Source of the DNA: Bacteroidota bacterium
GTDB lineage: Bacteria; Bacteroidota; Bacteroidia; Chitinophagales; Chitinophagaceae
Assembly (NCBI GenBank): GCA_023409675.1
Contig: JAEYRC010000393.1
Span: 1-64,000 of the forward strand
DNA: 64,000 nt
Direction: 5' to 3'
The notes below the pieces were generated by a model. The model made no database searches and was not told the DNA's origin. It saw only the letters and a program-made list of their open reading frames with translations. Positions 45,904 through 54,799 of the stretch are shown here, piece after piece; the first letter of the stretch is position 1, and each line of letters opens with the position of its first letter. The translations under genes were made by a program, and so were the position numbers.

Positions 45904-46160
45904 TTCAATGCTAGCATTTCCGGAACCTAAAGTAATCATCGCATGATAGCGAAGGGCTTTACCCATCGCTATGCGTATGCCGCCCCTCGGGGCTTGGGCA
46001 TTAATTGCAATTAATGGCTTCAGTTAGCACCTACGGTAACGGTCTAAAGATTCAATACTGCCATTTCCGGAGCTTAACGTAATCATCGCATTATAGCGAA
46101 GGGTTTTACCCATCGCTATGCGTATGCCACCCCTTCGGGCTTGTGCATTCATTGTGCTGA
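45904..46160. repeat. Two direct repeats, period about 147 bp
   Basis: Unit 1 begins at 45904 (TTCAATGCTAGCATTTCCGG) and unit 2 at 46051 (TTCAATACTGCCATTTCCGG). Both continue with AATCATCGCA, TTTACCCATCGCTATGCG and TATGCC and end in a GC-rich palindrome (GCCCCTCGGGGC in unit 1; a decayed form in unit 2). Similarity over about 100 bp is roughly 85% by eye. Confidence 0.75.
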
Positions 46161-46315
46161 ACTAAACGGCATTGGGCCTTTCGGGCCGGCTGATTTCTTA
46201 CATTACTCAAAACTTATTTGGAAACACAAGGTCCCTTCTCCCAAAATAAATTGTTAAAAACAAGATCATTAAAATCTTATTTTATATTTTATTAGCCTTT
46301 TGAACTGCTTAACAG

Positions 46316-46323
46316 TACCTTTG
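46316..46323 (+). promoter_or_regulatory. Putative -7 promoter element TACCTTTG
   Basis: Exact match to TAnnTTTG, 22 bp upstream of the ATG of the small secreted protein. A TTTG lies upstream at 46299-46302, but the 13-bp gap is shorter than the normal 19-21 bp. It may drive both this gene and the RND efflux operon. Confidence 0.45.
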
Positions 46324-46345
46324 CAAATCGAAAATTCATCGGGGC

Positions 46346-46729
46346 ATGTTCATATTTATACGGGTAGTAGTGATACTGGCCGGCATCCTCTTATCAGCCG
46401 GTCTCTCCAGGGCAGCTTCATTGCCCGGGGAATGCGTTGATGATCCCCATGAACTTCTTCTGAATATCATTCTTGAAAATCGCTCCTCCCATCAACCCAG
46501 CCTGAACTGGTATGCGATGGAAGATATGGATGGTCCAATTCTGGAAGATAACCGCTACCGCCACCAATGGAAAAAGAAAAAAAGACTTCGTACCAATTCT
46601 ATTTATAGCATACGTTCCGGTTCGAAAGCCTACCAGGAACCTCCGCAATATTTTCTCCCTACCGGGTATATTAAACCCTGGTTCCTGCAGCAATTGCAAA
46701 AATATCTTTTTCGGTTAAAACCCTTCTGA
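46346..46729 (+). CDS. Small secreted protein of unknown function upstream of RND efflux genes
   Basis: 127 residues with a signal peptide (MFIFIRVVVILAGILLSAGLSRA). The mature part is polar and basic, with a KKKKR cluster in the middle and an aromatic, basic end (WFLQQLQKYLFRLKPF). No domain is recognised. A clear -7 element and proper signal peptide support a real gene. It precedes the RND adaptor by 84 bp and might be co-transcribed with it. Confidence 0.55.
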   Translation: MFIFIRVVVILAGILLSAGLSRAASLPGECVDDPHELLLNIILENRSSHQPSLNWYAMEDMDGPILEDNRYRHQWKKKKRLRTNSIYSIRSGSKAYQEPPQYFLPTGYIKPWFLQQLQKYLFRLKPF

Positions 46730-46813
46730 GGATTAATGATCTAATGTCATTTTGCTGACGGCTTATTAAACTAATCCGTCTCCTCTTATTATTAAACCGG
46801 GAAAAAAAAATTT

Positions 46814-47935
46814 ATGCGAACCAATTGGTTATCAGTTATCCTGCTTTCAGTTGTATTATACGGATGTACCTCCACCGCCTCTGAACAGTTAAAGGATGAA
46901 CTTAAAGAGTTACCTGTACTGGAATTGAAAGAAACCGATACCCTTGTGCATCAGAATTATGTAGCGGATATTCAGTCCGTTCGTAATGTTGAAGTGCGTG
47001 CACGAACCAATGGATTCCTTGAAAAAATATTTGTTGAAGAAGGCAGTTTCGTTCAGAAGGGTCAGTTATTGTTTGAATTAAGTAATCAGGAACTTACCAA
47101 TACACTTGATAAGGCCCGTGCTGCTCTGGCCAGCGCCCGCGCAGCCGCACGTATAGCTGAGGTTGAAGTAGACCGCGTAAAAGTGCTGGTTGATAAAGAA
47201 GTTATCGTGCGTTCGGAGCTGGAAATGGCGGAAGCCAGGCTGGCTGATGCTCAGGCCCGTGTTCAGGAAGCGCTGGCCTCTATCCGTGATGCGGAAATAC
47301 GAATTAGTTATCTGAAGGTTAAGGCACCGTTTAGCGGGCTCGTTGACCGCTTCCCCATTAAACCGGGAAGCCTTATTGCTGACGGAACCCTGCTGACAAC
47401 ACTCTCCGATAATACCGAAGTGCTGGCTTATTTCGCTGTTTCTGAAAATGAGTACCTGCAACATTTCCGCGACCTTCGGAAGCGCTTAAACGGGCAGACG
47501 AAAGCCACGCTTATTCTGTCTAACGGCACTGATTATCCGTACCCGGGTGTTATTGATACAAAAGAATCAGAATTCTCTGAAAATACCGGCACCCTGGCTT
47601 TTCGTGCTCGTTTCCCAAACCCCGACAATCTGTTGAAACACGGAGCCTCCGGCAAAGTGCAGCTTATTACAAAGCTCAACAGTAAAATTCTGATCCCACA
47701 GAAATCAGTCCTCGAAATTCAGGACAAGAGCTTTGTCTTTGTACTCGATACGGCCAATACTATTCACATGAAAAGCTTTGTTCCTACTCTGAAGGTGGCC
47801 GATTTGGTGGTTGCCGAAAGCGGACTGAATGAAGGAGATGTCATTGTTTATGAAGGGATTCAGAATATCCGCGATGGCATCCGGATCGTTCCAGTCTTTG
47901 CTGACAAATCACCTTTAGTCAGCAAATCGGAATAG
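46814..47935 (+). CDS. RND efflux periplasmic adaptor (HlyD/AcrA family)
   Basis: 373 residues, lipoprotein signal with lipobox VLYGC (Cys18). The barrel-sandwich halves (VRNVEVRARTNGFLEKIFVEEGSFVQKGQLLFEL and RISYLKVKAPFSGLVDRFPI) flank an alpha-hairpin rich in Ala and Glu (about 95-160). A beta-barrel and membrane-proximal domain follow. It bridges the inner-membrane RND pump and the outer-membrane channel encoded downstream. First of a three-gene efflux operon. Confidence 0.92.
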   Translation: MRTNWLSVILLSVVLYGCTSTASEQLKDELKELPVLELKETDTLVHQNYVADIQSVRNVEVRARTNGFLEKIFVEEGSFVQKGQLLFELSNQELTNTLDKARAALASARAAARIAEVEVDRVKVLVDKEVIVRSELEMAEARLADAQARVQEALASIRDAEIRISYLKVKAPFSGLVDRFPIKPGSLIADGTLLTTLSDNTEVLAYFAVSENEYLQHFRDLRKRLNGQTKATLILSNGTDYPYPGVIDTKESEFSENTGTLAFRARFPNPDNLLKHGASGKVQLITKLNSKILIPQKSVLEIQDKSFVFVLDTANTIHMKSFVPTLKVADLVVAESGLNEGDVIVYEGIQNIRDGIRIVPVFADKSPLVSKSE

Positions 47936-48042
47936 GTTCACTTTGGCCTGATATACACTTTTATTTTAATGCTGCTCAACCGGGCGCTCAGCTTTCTTTG
48001 TACGATGATGCAGGCTGAAGGCCCGTATTAAAACTTATCGAC

Positions 48043-51000
48043 GTGGTTGAATTATTTATACGCAGACCCATACTTTCCCTGGTGATCTCGATCATCATTA
48101 CCCTGATGGGGGTGCTGGCGCTATTTACATTGCCCATTACGCAATTTCCCGATATCGTTCCGCCATCTGTCGTGGTAACGGCCAACTATAATGGCGCCAA
48201 TGCAGACGTAGCTGAAAAGGCGGTGACCATACCCCTGGAACGGGCTATTAATGGTGTTCCGGGCATGACCTATATGACTTCCGTCAGCAGTAATAATGGT
48301 TCCAGTCTTATTCAGGTGTTCTTTAAAGTTGGCACCGACCCCGACCTGGCAGCCGTGAACGTGCAGAACCGGGTTACAACGGTATTGGATGAACTTCCCG
48401 AAGAAGTGATCAAGGCCGGGGTGATTACTGAAAAGGAAGTGAACAGCATGCTTTTGTATCTGAATATATACAGTGATGCTGAAGATATGAACGAAGAGTT
48501 CATTTACAATTTCACCGACATTAATGTATTGCAGGAACTGAAGCGGATTGATGGAGTGGGTTTTGTTGAAATTATGGGTGCCCGGGAATATTCCATGCGG
48601 GTATGGCTGAACCCCGACCGGATGCGGGCGTACAATATCTCTGCAGAAGAAGTTATTGAAGCCCTGCAAAAACAAAACATCGAAGCGGCCCCTGGGGTGG
48701 TGGGTGAAAATTCAGGTAAGGATAATCAGGTGAAGCAATACGTGTTAAAGTATACCGGAAAATACAATTCCACCGACCAGTATAAACGACTGGTATTACG
48801 TGCTGATGCTGATGGTGGAATCGTGCATTTGCAGGATGTTGCCGAACTGGAGTTTGGAACCGTGAGCTACGACATGGCATCCAAAACCGATGGCCGGCCG
48901 TCTGCTTCTATCATGGTAAAGCAACGGCCGGGCTCCAATGCCAGTGATGTAATTGATCAGATCAAGGAAAAGATGGCGGAGCTGAAGGAAAACAGTTTTC
49001 CACCCGGAATGCAATATAATTTTGCTTATGATGTATCGCGATTTCTCGATGCCAGTATCAATGAGGTAATTAGAACATTAATTGAAGCATTCCTGCTGGT
49101 ATTCCTGATCGTTTTTCTCTTTCTGCAGGATTTCCGATCCACCCTCATTCCTGCCCTTGCTGTACCGGTAGCGCTTATCGGAACACTGGCATTTCTGCAG
49201 GTAATGGGCTTCTCCTTTAACATCCTTACACTTTTTGCATTGGTTCTGGCCATTGGTATTGTGGTCGATAATGCCATTGTTGTCGTGGAGGCAGTGCATG
49301 TAAAGATGGAGGAAGGCTTGCAGCCAATGGAAGCAACTATTGCGGCGATGAAGGAAATTACCGGCGCGGTGATTGCCATTACCCTGGTAATGTCCGCGGT
49401 ATTTGTGCCGGTTGCATTTCTCTCGGGACCTGTGGGCATATTCTACCGGCAGTTTTCGCTTACCCTCGCCATTTCCATCGTTATTTCCGGTATTAAGGCA
49501 TTAACACTTACGCCGGCACTGTGTGCCCTCTTCCTGAAATCAACTCATGGAAAAAAACGTAAAAATCTGCTGAACCGTTTCTTTAATGCCTTCAACAGGG
49601 GGTATGCCAAAACAGAAAGCGGTTATGGTAGACTGGTAGGTCGGATTGCGGCTTTCAAACCAGCGACCTTGTTGATGCTGGTGTTTTTCGGATTAGCAAC
49701 GTGGGGAGCTACCAGCCTGCTTCCTTCAGGATTTATACCAACCGAAGACCAGGGAATGATCTATGTTAACGTTACCACACCGCCGGGGTCTACTGTAGAA
49801 AGAACGGAAAGCGTACTGATGGAAGTGGAAGAATTGATCAAAGAAGTGGAATCCATTGAAAATATCAGCACACTTGCTGGATACAGCCTGATGAGTGAAA
49901 TCAGCGGAGCATCCTATGGTATGGCAATGATTAACCTGAAGCCCTGGGATGAGCGGAAAGAATCGGTTAATGAACTGATCGCGCTTTTAACGGATAAGAG
50001 TAAAGTGATTACCGATGCAAGTATAGAATTCTTTTCTCCACCCACCGTACCTGGTTTTGGTAACGCCTCTGGTTTCGAAATGCGGCTGCTTGATCAAACG
50101 CAAACAGATGATCTGCAAAAAACGGCAGCTGTGAGTGATGAGTTTTTAGAAACCCTTCGCGCACAACCGGCTGTTTCAGGAGCGTATACCAGTTTCGATC
50201 CGAGTTTCCCTCAATACCTCATTCACCTCGACCAGGATATGGCGGCACAGAAAGGAGTTGATATTGAAAATGCTATGAATACCCTGCAGGCACTGATTGG
50301 TAGTACCTATGCAACCAATTTTATCCGTTTCGGACAAATGTATAAGGTGATGGTACAGGCTGCACCACAGTATAGGGCTAGGCCTGAAGATGTACTGAAG
50401 CTGCATGTTAAAAATGATGAAGGTATGATGGTGCCTTACTCCTCTTTTATCAGCATGGAGCGGGTATTTGGTCCTGAGCAGATCACGCGCTACAATATGT
50501 ATCCGGCCGCTATGATTACCGGTGATGCTGCAGAAAACTTCAGTAGTAATGATGCAATTCTTGCTGTGGAAGAAACCGCGGAGAAAATTCTGCCCCGCGG
50601 ATACAGTGTCGAATGGTCGGGCATGACACGTGAACAGATCCTTTCAGGCAATCAGGCCATCTTCATTTTCATAATATGCCTCATTTTCGTTTACCTGTTG
50701 CTGGCAGCCCAGTATGAAAGTTTTCTGCTGCCCCTCCCCGTTATATTGTCCCTTCCCGCAGGTATTTTCGGCGCTATGTTCACCTTATACCTGGCCGGAC
50801 TGGAAAATAACATCTATGCACAGGTGGCGCTGGTGATGCTAATCGGGCTGTTGGGAAAAAATGCGATCCTGATCGTTGAATTTGCTGAATTGAAGCGAAA
50901 AGAAGGGCTATCAGTATTACAGGCAGCTATTGAAGGGGCAACACTACGCTTAAGGCCTATTCTGATGACTTCATTTGCCTTTATGGCTGGACTTATACCC

Positions 51001-51204
51001 CTGTGTTTTGCATCTGGTGCTGGTGAATTCGGAAACCGATCTATCGGTACCGCCGCTGCAGGCGGGATGCTATGGGGCACCGTATTTGGTGTGGTGCTGA
51101 TTCCGGGATTGTATGTGTTGTTTGCTTCTATGGAAAAAAAGAAACAACCCCAGCAAAAGCCTGTTACAGAACCAGCCAGAGAATCTGTTTTGGTGGAAGG
51201 TTAA
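48043..51204 (+). CDS. RND multidrug efflux permease (HAE1/AcrB-like), Asn at a proton-relay Asp
   Basis: 1053 residues starting at GTG 48043. The AcrB plan is complete: the N-terminal MVELFIRRPILSLVISIII, large periplasmic loops, twelve helices. In TM4 the usual double Asp reads Asp409-Asn410 (GIVVDNAIVVVEAVH), while TM10 keeps the Lys (LGKNAILIVEFAELK). In AcrB both Asp residues of this pair (407/408) are needed for proton coupling, so this change may alter transport. The adaptor lies 107 bp upstream and the outer-membrane factor follows. Confidence 0.93.
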   Translation: MVELFIRRPILSLVISIIITLMGVLALFTLPITQFPDIVPPSVVVTANYNGANADVAEKAVTIPLERAINGVPGMTYMTSVSSNNGSSLIQVFFKVGTDPDLAAVNVQNRVTTVLDELPEEVIKAGVITEKEVNSMLLYLNIYSDAEDMNEEFIYNFTDINVLQELKRIDGVGFVEIMGAREYSMRVWLNPDRMRAYNISAEEVIEALQKQNIEAAPGVVGENSGKDNQVKQYVLKYTGKYNSTDQYKRLVLRADADGGIVHLQDVAELEFGTVSYDMASKTDGRPSASIMVKQRPGSNASDVIDQIKEKMAELKENSFPPGMQYNFAYDVSRFLDASINEVIRTLIEAFLLVFLIVFLFLQDFRSTLIPALAVPVALIGTLAFLQVMGFSFNILTLFALVLAIGIVVDNAIVVVEAVHVKMEEGLQPMEATIAAMKEITGAVIAITLVMSAVFVPVAFLSGPVGIFYRQFSLTLAISIVISGIKALTLTPALCALFLKSTHGKKRKNLLNRFFNAFNRGYAKTESGYGRLVGRIAAFKPATLLMLVFFGLATWGATSLLPSGFIPTEDQGMIYVNVTTPPGSTVERTESVLMEVEELIKEVESIENISTLAGYSLMSEISGASYGMAMINLKPWDERKESVNELIALLTDKSKVITDASIEFFSPPTVPGFGNASGFEMRLLDQTQTDDLQKTAAVSDEFLETLRAQPAVSGAYTSFDPSFPQYLIHLDQDMAAQKGVDIENAMNTLQALIGSTYATNFIRFGQMYKVMVQAAPQYRARPEDVLKLHVKNDEGMMVPYSSFISMERVFGPEQITRYNMYPAAMITGDAAENFSSNDAILAVEETAEKILPRGYSVEWSGMTREQILSGNQAIFIFIICLIFVYLLLAAQYESFLLPLPVILSLPAGIFGAMFTLYLAGLENNIYAQVALVMLIGLLGKNAILIVEFAELKRKEGLSVLQAAIEGATLRLRPILMTSFAFMAGLIPLCFASGAGEFGNRSIGTAAAGGMLWGTVFGVVLIPGLYVLFASMEKKKQPQQKPVTEPARESVLVEG

Positions 51205-51269
51205 AAATTCAGGCAACAAAAATCCTTTGGTGGGAACTGAAGATAAGTTAGAAACGATGTTATGATGTG

Positions 51270-52703
51270 ATGTTCAAATTTTTTACTATGAGACTTTTTA
51301 TAATAATTATAGCTGCAGTTTTAATAAGCGGTTGTGCCACCGTAAAACCGGCGCAGCTTCCTGAAGAACTTGCGCTACCGGAATCTGTTGACGGTAGAAA
51401 CGGTGATTTTCGCGAACTGATTGATGAATTTTTTAATGATCAGCACCTTCGGGCGCTTATCGATACGGCGCTGACCAATAATTTTGATGTGAAGCAGGCG
51501 ATGCAGCGTATTCAGGTGGCCGCAGCCAATACCCGTATTGTACATGCGGGAAGATTGCCACAGGTAGCCGCGGTAGCCGGAGCAGGATTCGACCGATATG
51601 GGCGCTATACGATGGATGGCGTTGGAAATTTCGATACGAATTTTTCACCCAACATTGATAAAGATCAGCGCATACCCGATCCTGTTGGAGATTTTTTTCT
51701 GGGATTCAGAAGTTCATGGGAAATAGATATCTGGGGTAAACTTAAAGACCGCCATACGGCTGCCCATGCCCGTTACCTGGCCAGTGAACAGGGTCGGAAA
51801 TGGGTTGAAACGCAACTGGTGGCTGACATTGCGCAATATTATTATGCACTGCTGGCACTGGATGATCAGAAGGAAATTCTGGCCCGTAATATTGAGTTGC
51901 AGCACCGCGGTTATGAGTTGATTGAATCGCAAATGCTGGGTGGTCGCGCTACTGCACTGGCCGTTCGCCAATTCAAAGCACAGTTGCTGCACAACCAGGG
52001 CGCCGCCATCAGTGTTCGCCAAACTATAACGGAAACTGAAAATACCCTCAACTATCTGCTCGGAAAATTTCCGGATTCTGTTTACCGCGATACCGTATTT
52101 CTGCAAAAGCCCATCCCTTCGATTGTAGAACAGGGCGTGCCTTCGGAACTGCTGTTGCGCCGTCCCGACATTCAGGAAGCCGAATTGGAACTAATCGCAA
52201 CCAAAGCAGATGTGCAGTCTGCAAGAAAAGCATTTTTCCCATCCTTATCACTCAATCCTTATATAGGGTTGAACGCCTTCAAACTTCCCCTGATGATATC
52301 CGGTAGTTCGATTGCTGCAGGATTGGCAAGCTCCCTTGCTGCACCGGTATTTAACCGTGCAGCTTTAAACAGTGAAATGGGTATAGCCAATGCCAGTCAG
52401 TTTAATGCGTTTTATGAATACCAGGAAAAGATCGTTTATGCATACCAGGAAGTTTCCACACTTTTAAAAGCGATGGATAATCTTCAGGAAGCATATGCAT
52501 TGAAAACGCAAGAGGTGGAAACCCTTACTGCAGCAGTGGCTACCGCTACCGACCTCTACCTGGCAGGCTATGCCAGTTACCTGGAGGTTATTATGGCCCA
52601 GGGAAGTGTACTGAATGCCGAACTGGAGCAGATAACGCTTAAGCAGGAAATTTTTAATACCCTGATCAGTTTATACCGTTCTGTTGGAGGTGCAGCGGAA
52701 TAG
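51270..52703 (+). CDS. Outer-membrane efflux channel (TolC/NodT-like lipoprotein)
   Basis: About 477 residues from ATG 51270; ATG 51288 (MRLFIIIIAAVLISGC) gives the cleaner lipoprotein signal and may be the true start. After lipobox ISGC come the paired helical repeats of RND outer-membrane factors: FFNDQHLRALIDTALTNNFDVKQAMQRI, FRSSWEIDIWGKLKDRHTAA, SELLLRRPDIQEAELELIATKADVQSARKAFFPSL and GYASYLEVIMAQGSVL. Third gene of the plus-strand efflux operon. Confidence 0.9.
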   Translation: MFKFFTMRLFIIIIAAVLISGCATVKPAQLPEELALPESVDGRNGDFRELIDEFFNDQHLRALIDTALTNNFDVKQAMQRIQVAAANTRIVHAGRLPQVAAVAGAGFDRYGRYTMDGVGNFDTNFSPNIDKDQRIPDPVGDFFLGFRSSWEIDIWGKLKDRHTAAHARYLASEQGRKWVETQLVADIAQYYYALLALDDQKEILARNIELQHRGYELIESQMLGGRATALAVRQFKAQLLHNQGAAISVRQTITETENTLNYLLGKFPDSVYRDTVFLQKPIPSIVEQGVPSELLLRRPDIQEAELELIATKADVQSARKAFFPSLSLNPYIGLNAFKLPLMISGSSIAAGLASSLAAPVFNRAALNSEMGIANASQFNAFYEYQEKIVYAYQEVSTLLKAMDNLQEAYALKTQEVETLTAAVATATDLYLAGYASYLEVIMAQGSVLNAELEQITLKQEIFNTLISLYRSVGGAAE

Positions 52704-52982
52704 TTTTTGTTTCCGGTCAGCGGGTTTGTATTAGGTCAGCGAAAGAATTTTTATAGAATAATGTAATCCTTTCAGGATTTGCTGCTTTCTGATTATTTCT
52801 CTATTGGGGAAGTGTTTCGATTATGAAATAAGATCAGATTCTATAAATAGACGAATCCACGATGCCGTATGCTATTGCGGAATCTGCAGAAAATCTCAAA
52901 AAGAGCGGTAATCTCAACCTTTTCCGGCATAAGTTTGAAGAGAGTTTTTACATTCGATTCAAATTTAATGACCGCTTGGAAT

Positions 52983-53126
52983 ATAAGGTATTACATAATG
53001 AGGCGGAAGTATTAGCTGGCATTTCGGCAGGCGATGAACAGGCGTTCTCGAGCCTGATGGATCATTATACCCCGGTTATTTACCCTTATCTGACCTACTG
53101 GCTCAGAATGCGGTTTTGGTACAGGA
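52983..53126 (+). pseudogene. ECF sigma factor, 5' fragment
   Basis: Inside an open frame from ATG 52862, the last part reads NEAEVLAGISAGDEQAFSSL then MDHYTPVIYPYLTYW, the start of a Bacteroidota ECF sigma factor (region 2). At about 53100 the frame breaks: the expected continuation QNAVLVQELL is found one base out of register. Regions 2.4 to 4 are missing. The first 40 or so codons of the open frame do not match the family and may not be coding. Confidence 0.75.
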
Positions 53127-53342
53127 ACTGCTAAGGCCTGGCTGAAAGCTATTGAAGTGGATGGTATGCCCTGGAAGCAGGTATCAGATCTTAAAGGTTG
53201 GAAGAATGAAGCCGCTTTATTATATGGCATCTCCGCGATACCGGCTAATTTTCTGGTCGACCCCGATGGTAAAATCATAGCCCGGAATTTACGGGGAGAT
53301 GAGTTGCAGGAAAAACTTGCCTCGTTGTTTGATAAACCCTAG
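53127..53342 (+). pseudogene. TlpA-type thioredoxin, 3' fragment
   Basis: Frame reads AKAWLKAIEVDGMPWKQVSD, then LKGWKNEAALLYGISAIPANFLVDP and ends LQEKLASLFDKP. This aligns with the last 65 or so residues of the TlpA protein at 44205-45305 (MPWTQVSDLKGWNN). The signal peptide, DUF4369 domain and CxxC site are absent, so it is not functional. It joins directly to the sigma fragment. Confidence 0.82.
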
Positions 53343-53416
53343 CCGTTCGAAAAATTCGTTGTGATCTACAGCCTTGCTCAAACATTCAGTATCTTTAAAT
53401 ACTAAAATAAAGATCC

Positions 53417-54133
53417 ATGAATGACGTAAGCAATAAAGTGGCCTATATCACAGGCGGAAGCAAAGGCATTGGAATGGGTATTGCTAAAACTCTGCTCGAC
53501 AAAGGCATGCGGGTGGCCATTACCAGCCGCTCGTTGAAAGCAGCAAAAGAAGCAGCCGCGCAACTCAATGCTGATTCCGGAAAAGTTCTGGCATTGGAAT
53601 CGGATGTAAGTTCAGCCGCCTCTGAGCAAAAGGCTATCGATGCTGTGCTGGAACATTTCGGGCAATTGGATGTTGTAGTAGCCAATGCCGGTGTTGGTCA
53701 TCTGGTTAGCTTTGAAGAGCTTACCGAAGCACAATGGACAGAGACTATATCAACTAACCTTACCGGGGTGTTCAATACCGTTAAAGCTGCATTATCTGCG
53801 CTAAAAAAATCAAAAGGATATATAATAACCATAGCCAGTCTGGCTGGTGCCAATTTCTTTGAAAATGGCACAGCCTATAATGCCAGTAAATTCGGCCTGG
53901 TGGGTTTCACCCAGGCGCTCATGCTCGATCTGCGCAAGCATGATATTAAGGTTACTACGATCATGCCCGGCTCGGTAGCCACCAATTTCAATGACCATAC
54001 TGTTACAGAGGCGGATGCCTGGAAAATTCAACCGGAAGATGTGGGACAACTGGTTTCAGACCTGCTCAGCATGCATCCCCGCGTATTGCCCAGTAAGATA
54101 GAGGTGCGGCCATCCAAACCGCAAAAAGGATAA
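53417..54133 (+). CDS. Short-chain dehydrogenase/reductase (classical SDR)
   Basis: 238 residues. Cofactor loop TGGSKGIGMGIA at 13-24, NAGVG at about 91-95, catalytic Ser in ITIASLAGA, and the Tyr-x3-Lys pair in AYNASKFGLVGF. This is a complete classical SDR using NAD(H) or NADP(H). The substrate is unknown; 3-oxoacyl-ACP-reductase-like names are common for such proteins. It stands alone after the deletion scar and before the DUF2200 gene. Confidence 0.92.
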   Translation: MNDVSNKVAYITGGSKGIGMGIAKTLLDKGMRVAITSRSLKAAKEAAAQLNADSGKVLALESDVSSAASEQKAIDAVLEHFGQLDVVVANAGVGHLVSFEELTEAQWTETISTNLTGVFNTVKAALSALKKSKGYIITIASLAGANFFENGTAYNASKFGLVGFTQALMLDLRKHDIKVTTIMPGSVATNFNDHTVTEADAWKIQPEDVGQLVSDLLSMHPRVLPSKIEVRPSKPQKG

Positions 54134-54199
54134 TTGCATGTAATAATTACGCGCATGTAGCGTGCAATTGCACTGCTTTACAGAAATCAATTCAGCATT

Positions 54200-54562
54200 A
54201 TGAAAAACAGCAGCACTCATGATCAGCGTATCGCGGATATGACCTTTTCTTCTGTATATCCACATTACATAACGAAAGTGGAAAAGAAAGGCAGAACGAA
54301 GGCAGAACTGGATCAGGTTATCGAATGGCTTACCGGCTTCAATTCCGAGAAAATTCAGGAGCTGATCGACCGTAAAGTGACCTTCAAAACCTTTTTTGAA
54401 GAAGCTACACTACACCCCAACGCCGCTATGATCACCGGGTTGATTTGTGGGTACAGGGTAGAAGAAATTGCTAATCCGCTGACGCAGCAAACCCGCTATC
54501 TCGATAAACTGGTGGATGAACTTGCCAAAGGCAGGAAGATGGAAAAGATTCTGCGTAGCTGA
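54200..54562 (+). CDS. DUF2200 family protein
   Basis: 120 residues, soluble. The family motifs are clear: DMTFSSVYPHYITKVEKKGRTKAEL, VIEWLTGF, ITGLICGYRVEEIANPLTQQ and YLDKLVDELAKGRKMEKILR. DUF2200 proteins are about this size and have no assigned function. The gene follows the SDR by 66 bp. Confidence 0.9.
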   Translation: MKNSSTHDQRIADMTFSSVYPHYITKVEKKGRTKAELDQVIEWLTGFNSEKIQELIDRKVTFKTFFEEATLHPNAAMITGLICGYRVEEIANPLTQQTRYLDKLVDELAKGRKMEKILRS

Positions 54563-54702
54563 CATCAGTTTAATGCAGTATAAGTTCAATTGCGGTTTAT
54601 CATAAGTTCTTAGCGATAGATCAGTCATCAGAAGCTTTTTAATAACGATACTATCAATTTAACAGGCGCTACGATAAACATATATCATCAAAGCCGGGTG
54701 CA

Positions 54703-54770
54703 CGCGCCGGAGGCGCGAAAGGTCAATAGTAAGTATTCTTATCCCAACCCCCTGACAGCTCCGTAGGAGC
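54703..54770. repeat. REP-like palindrome pair
   Basis: CGCGCC-GGA-GGCGCG (54703-54717) and GCTCC-GTA-GGAGC (54758-54770) are compact hairpins with 3-nt loops, each followed by GAAA. They lie in the 237-bp gap between convergent DUF2200 and DoxX-like genes, the typical position of REP-like elements in Bacteroidota. Confidence 0.7.
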
Positions 54771-54799
54771 GAAACAAAACACTTAATAATTTAGATTAT

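Larger units (their letters stand above)
45306..46345. other. Repeat-rich intergenic region
   Basis: 1040 bp between the TlpA gene and a small secreted protein. It holds copy B of the dispersed repeat, then two direct repeats of about 110 bp and several GC-rich palindromes. A minus-strand frame at 45399-45596 (65 codons) overlaps copy B and is probably not a gene. Confidence 0.55.
52704..53416. other. Deletion scar region between efflux operon and SDR gene
   Basis: 713 bp with no intact gene. 52704-52979 shows nothing recognisable. From about 52983 the sequence encodes the start of an ECF sigma factor, then after about 53127 the end of a TlpA-type thioredoxin. Confidence 0.7.
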
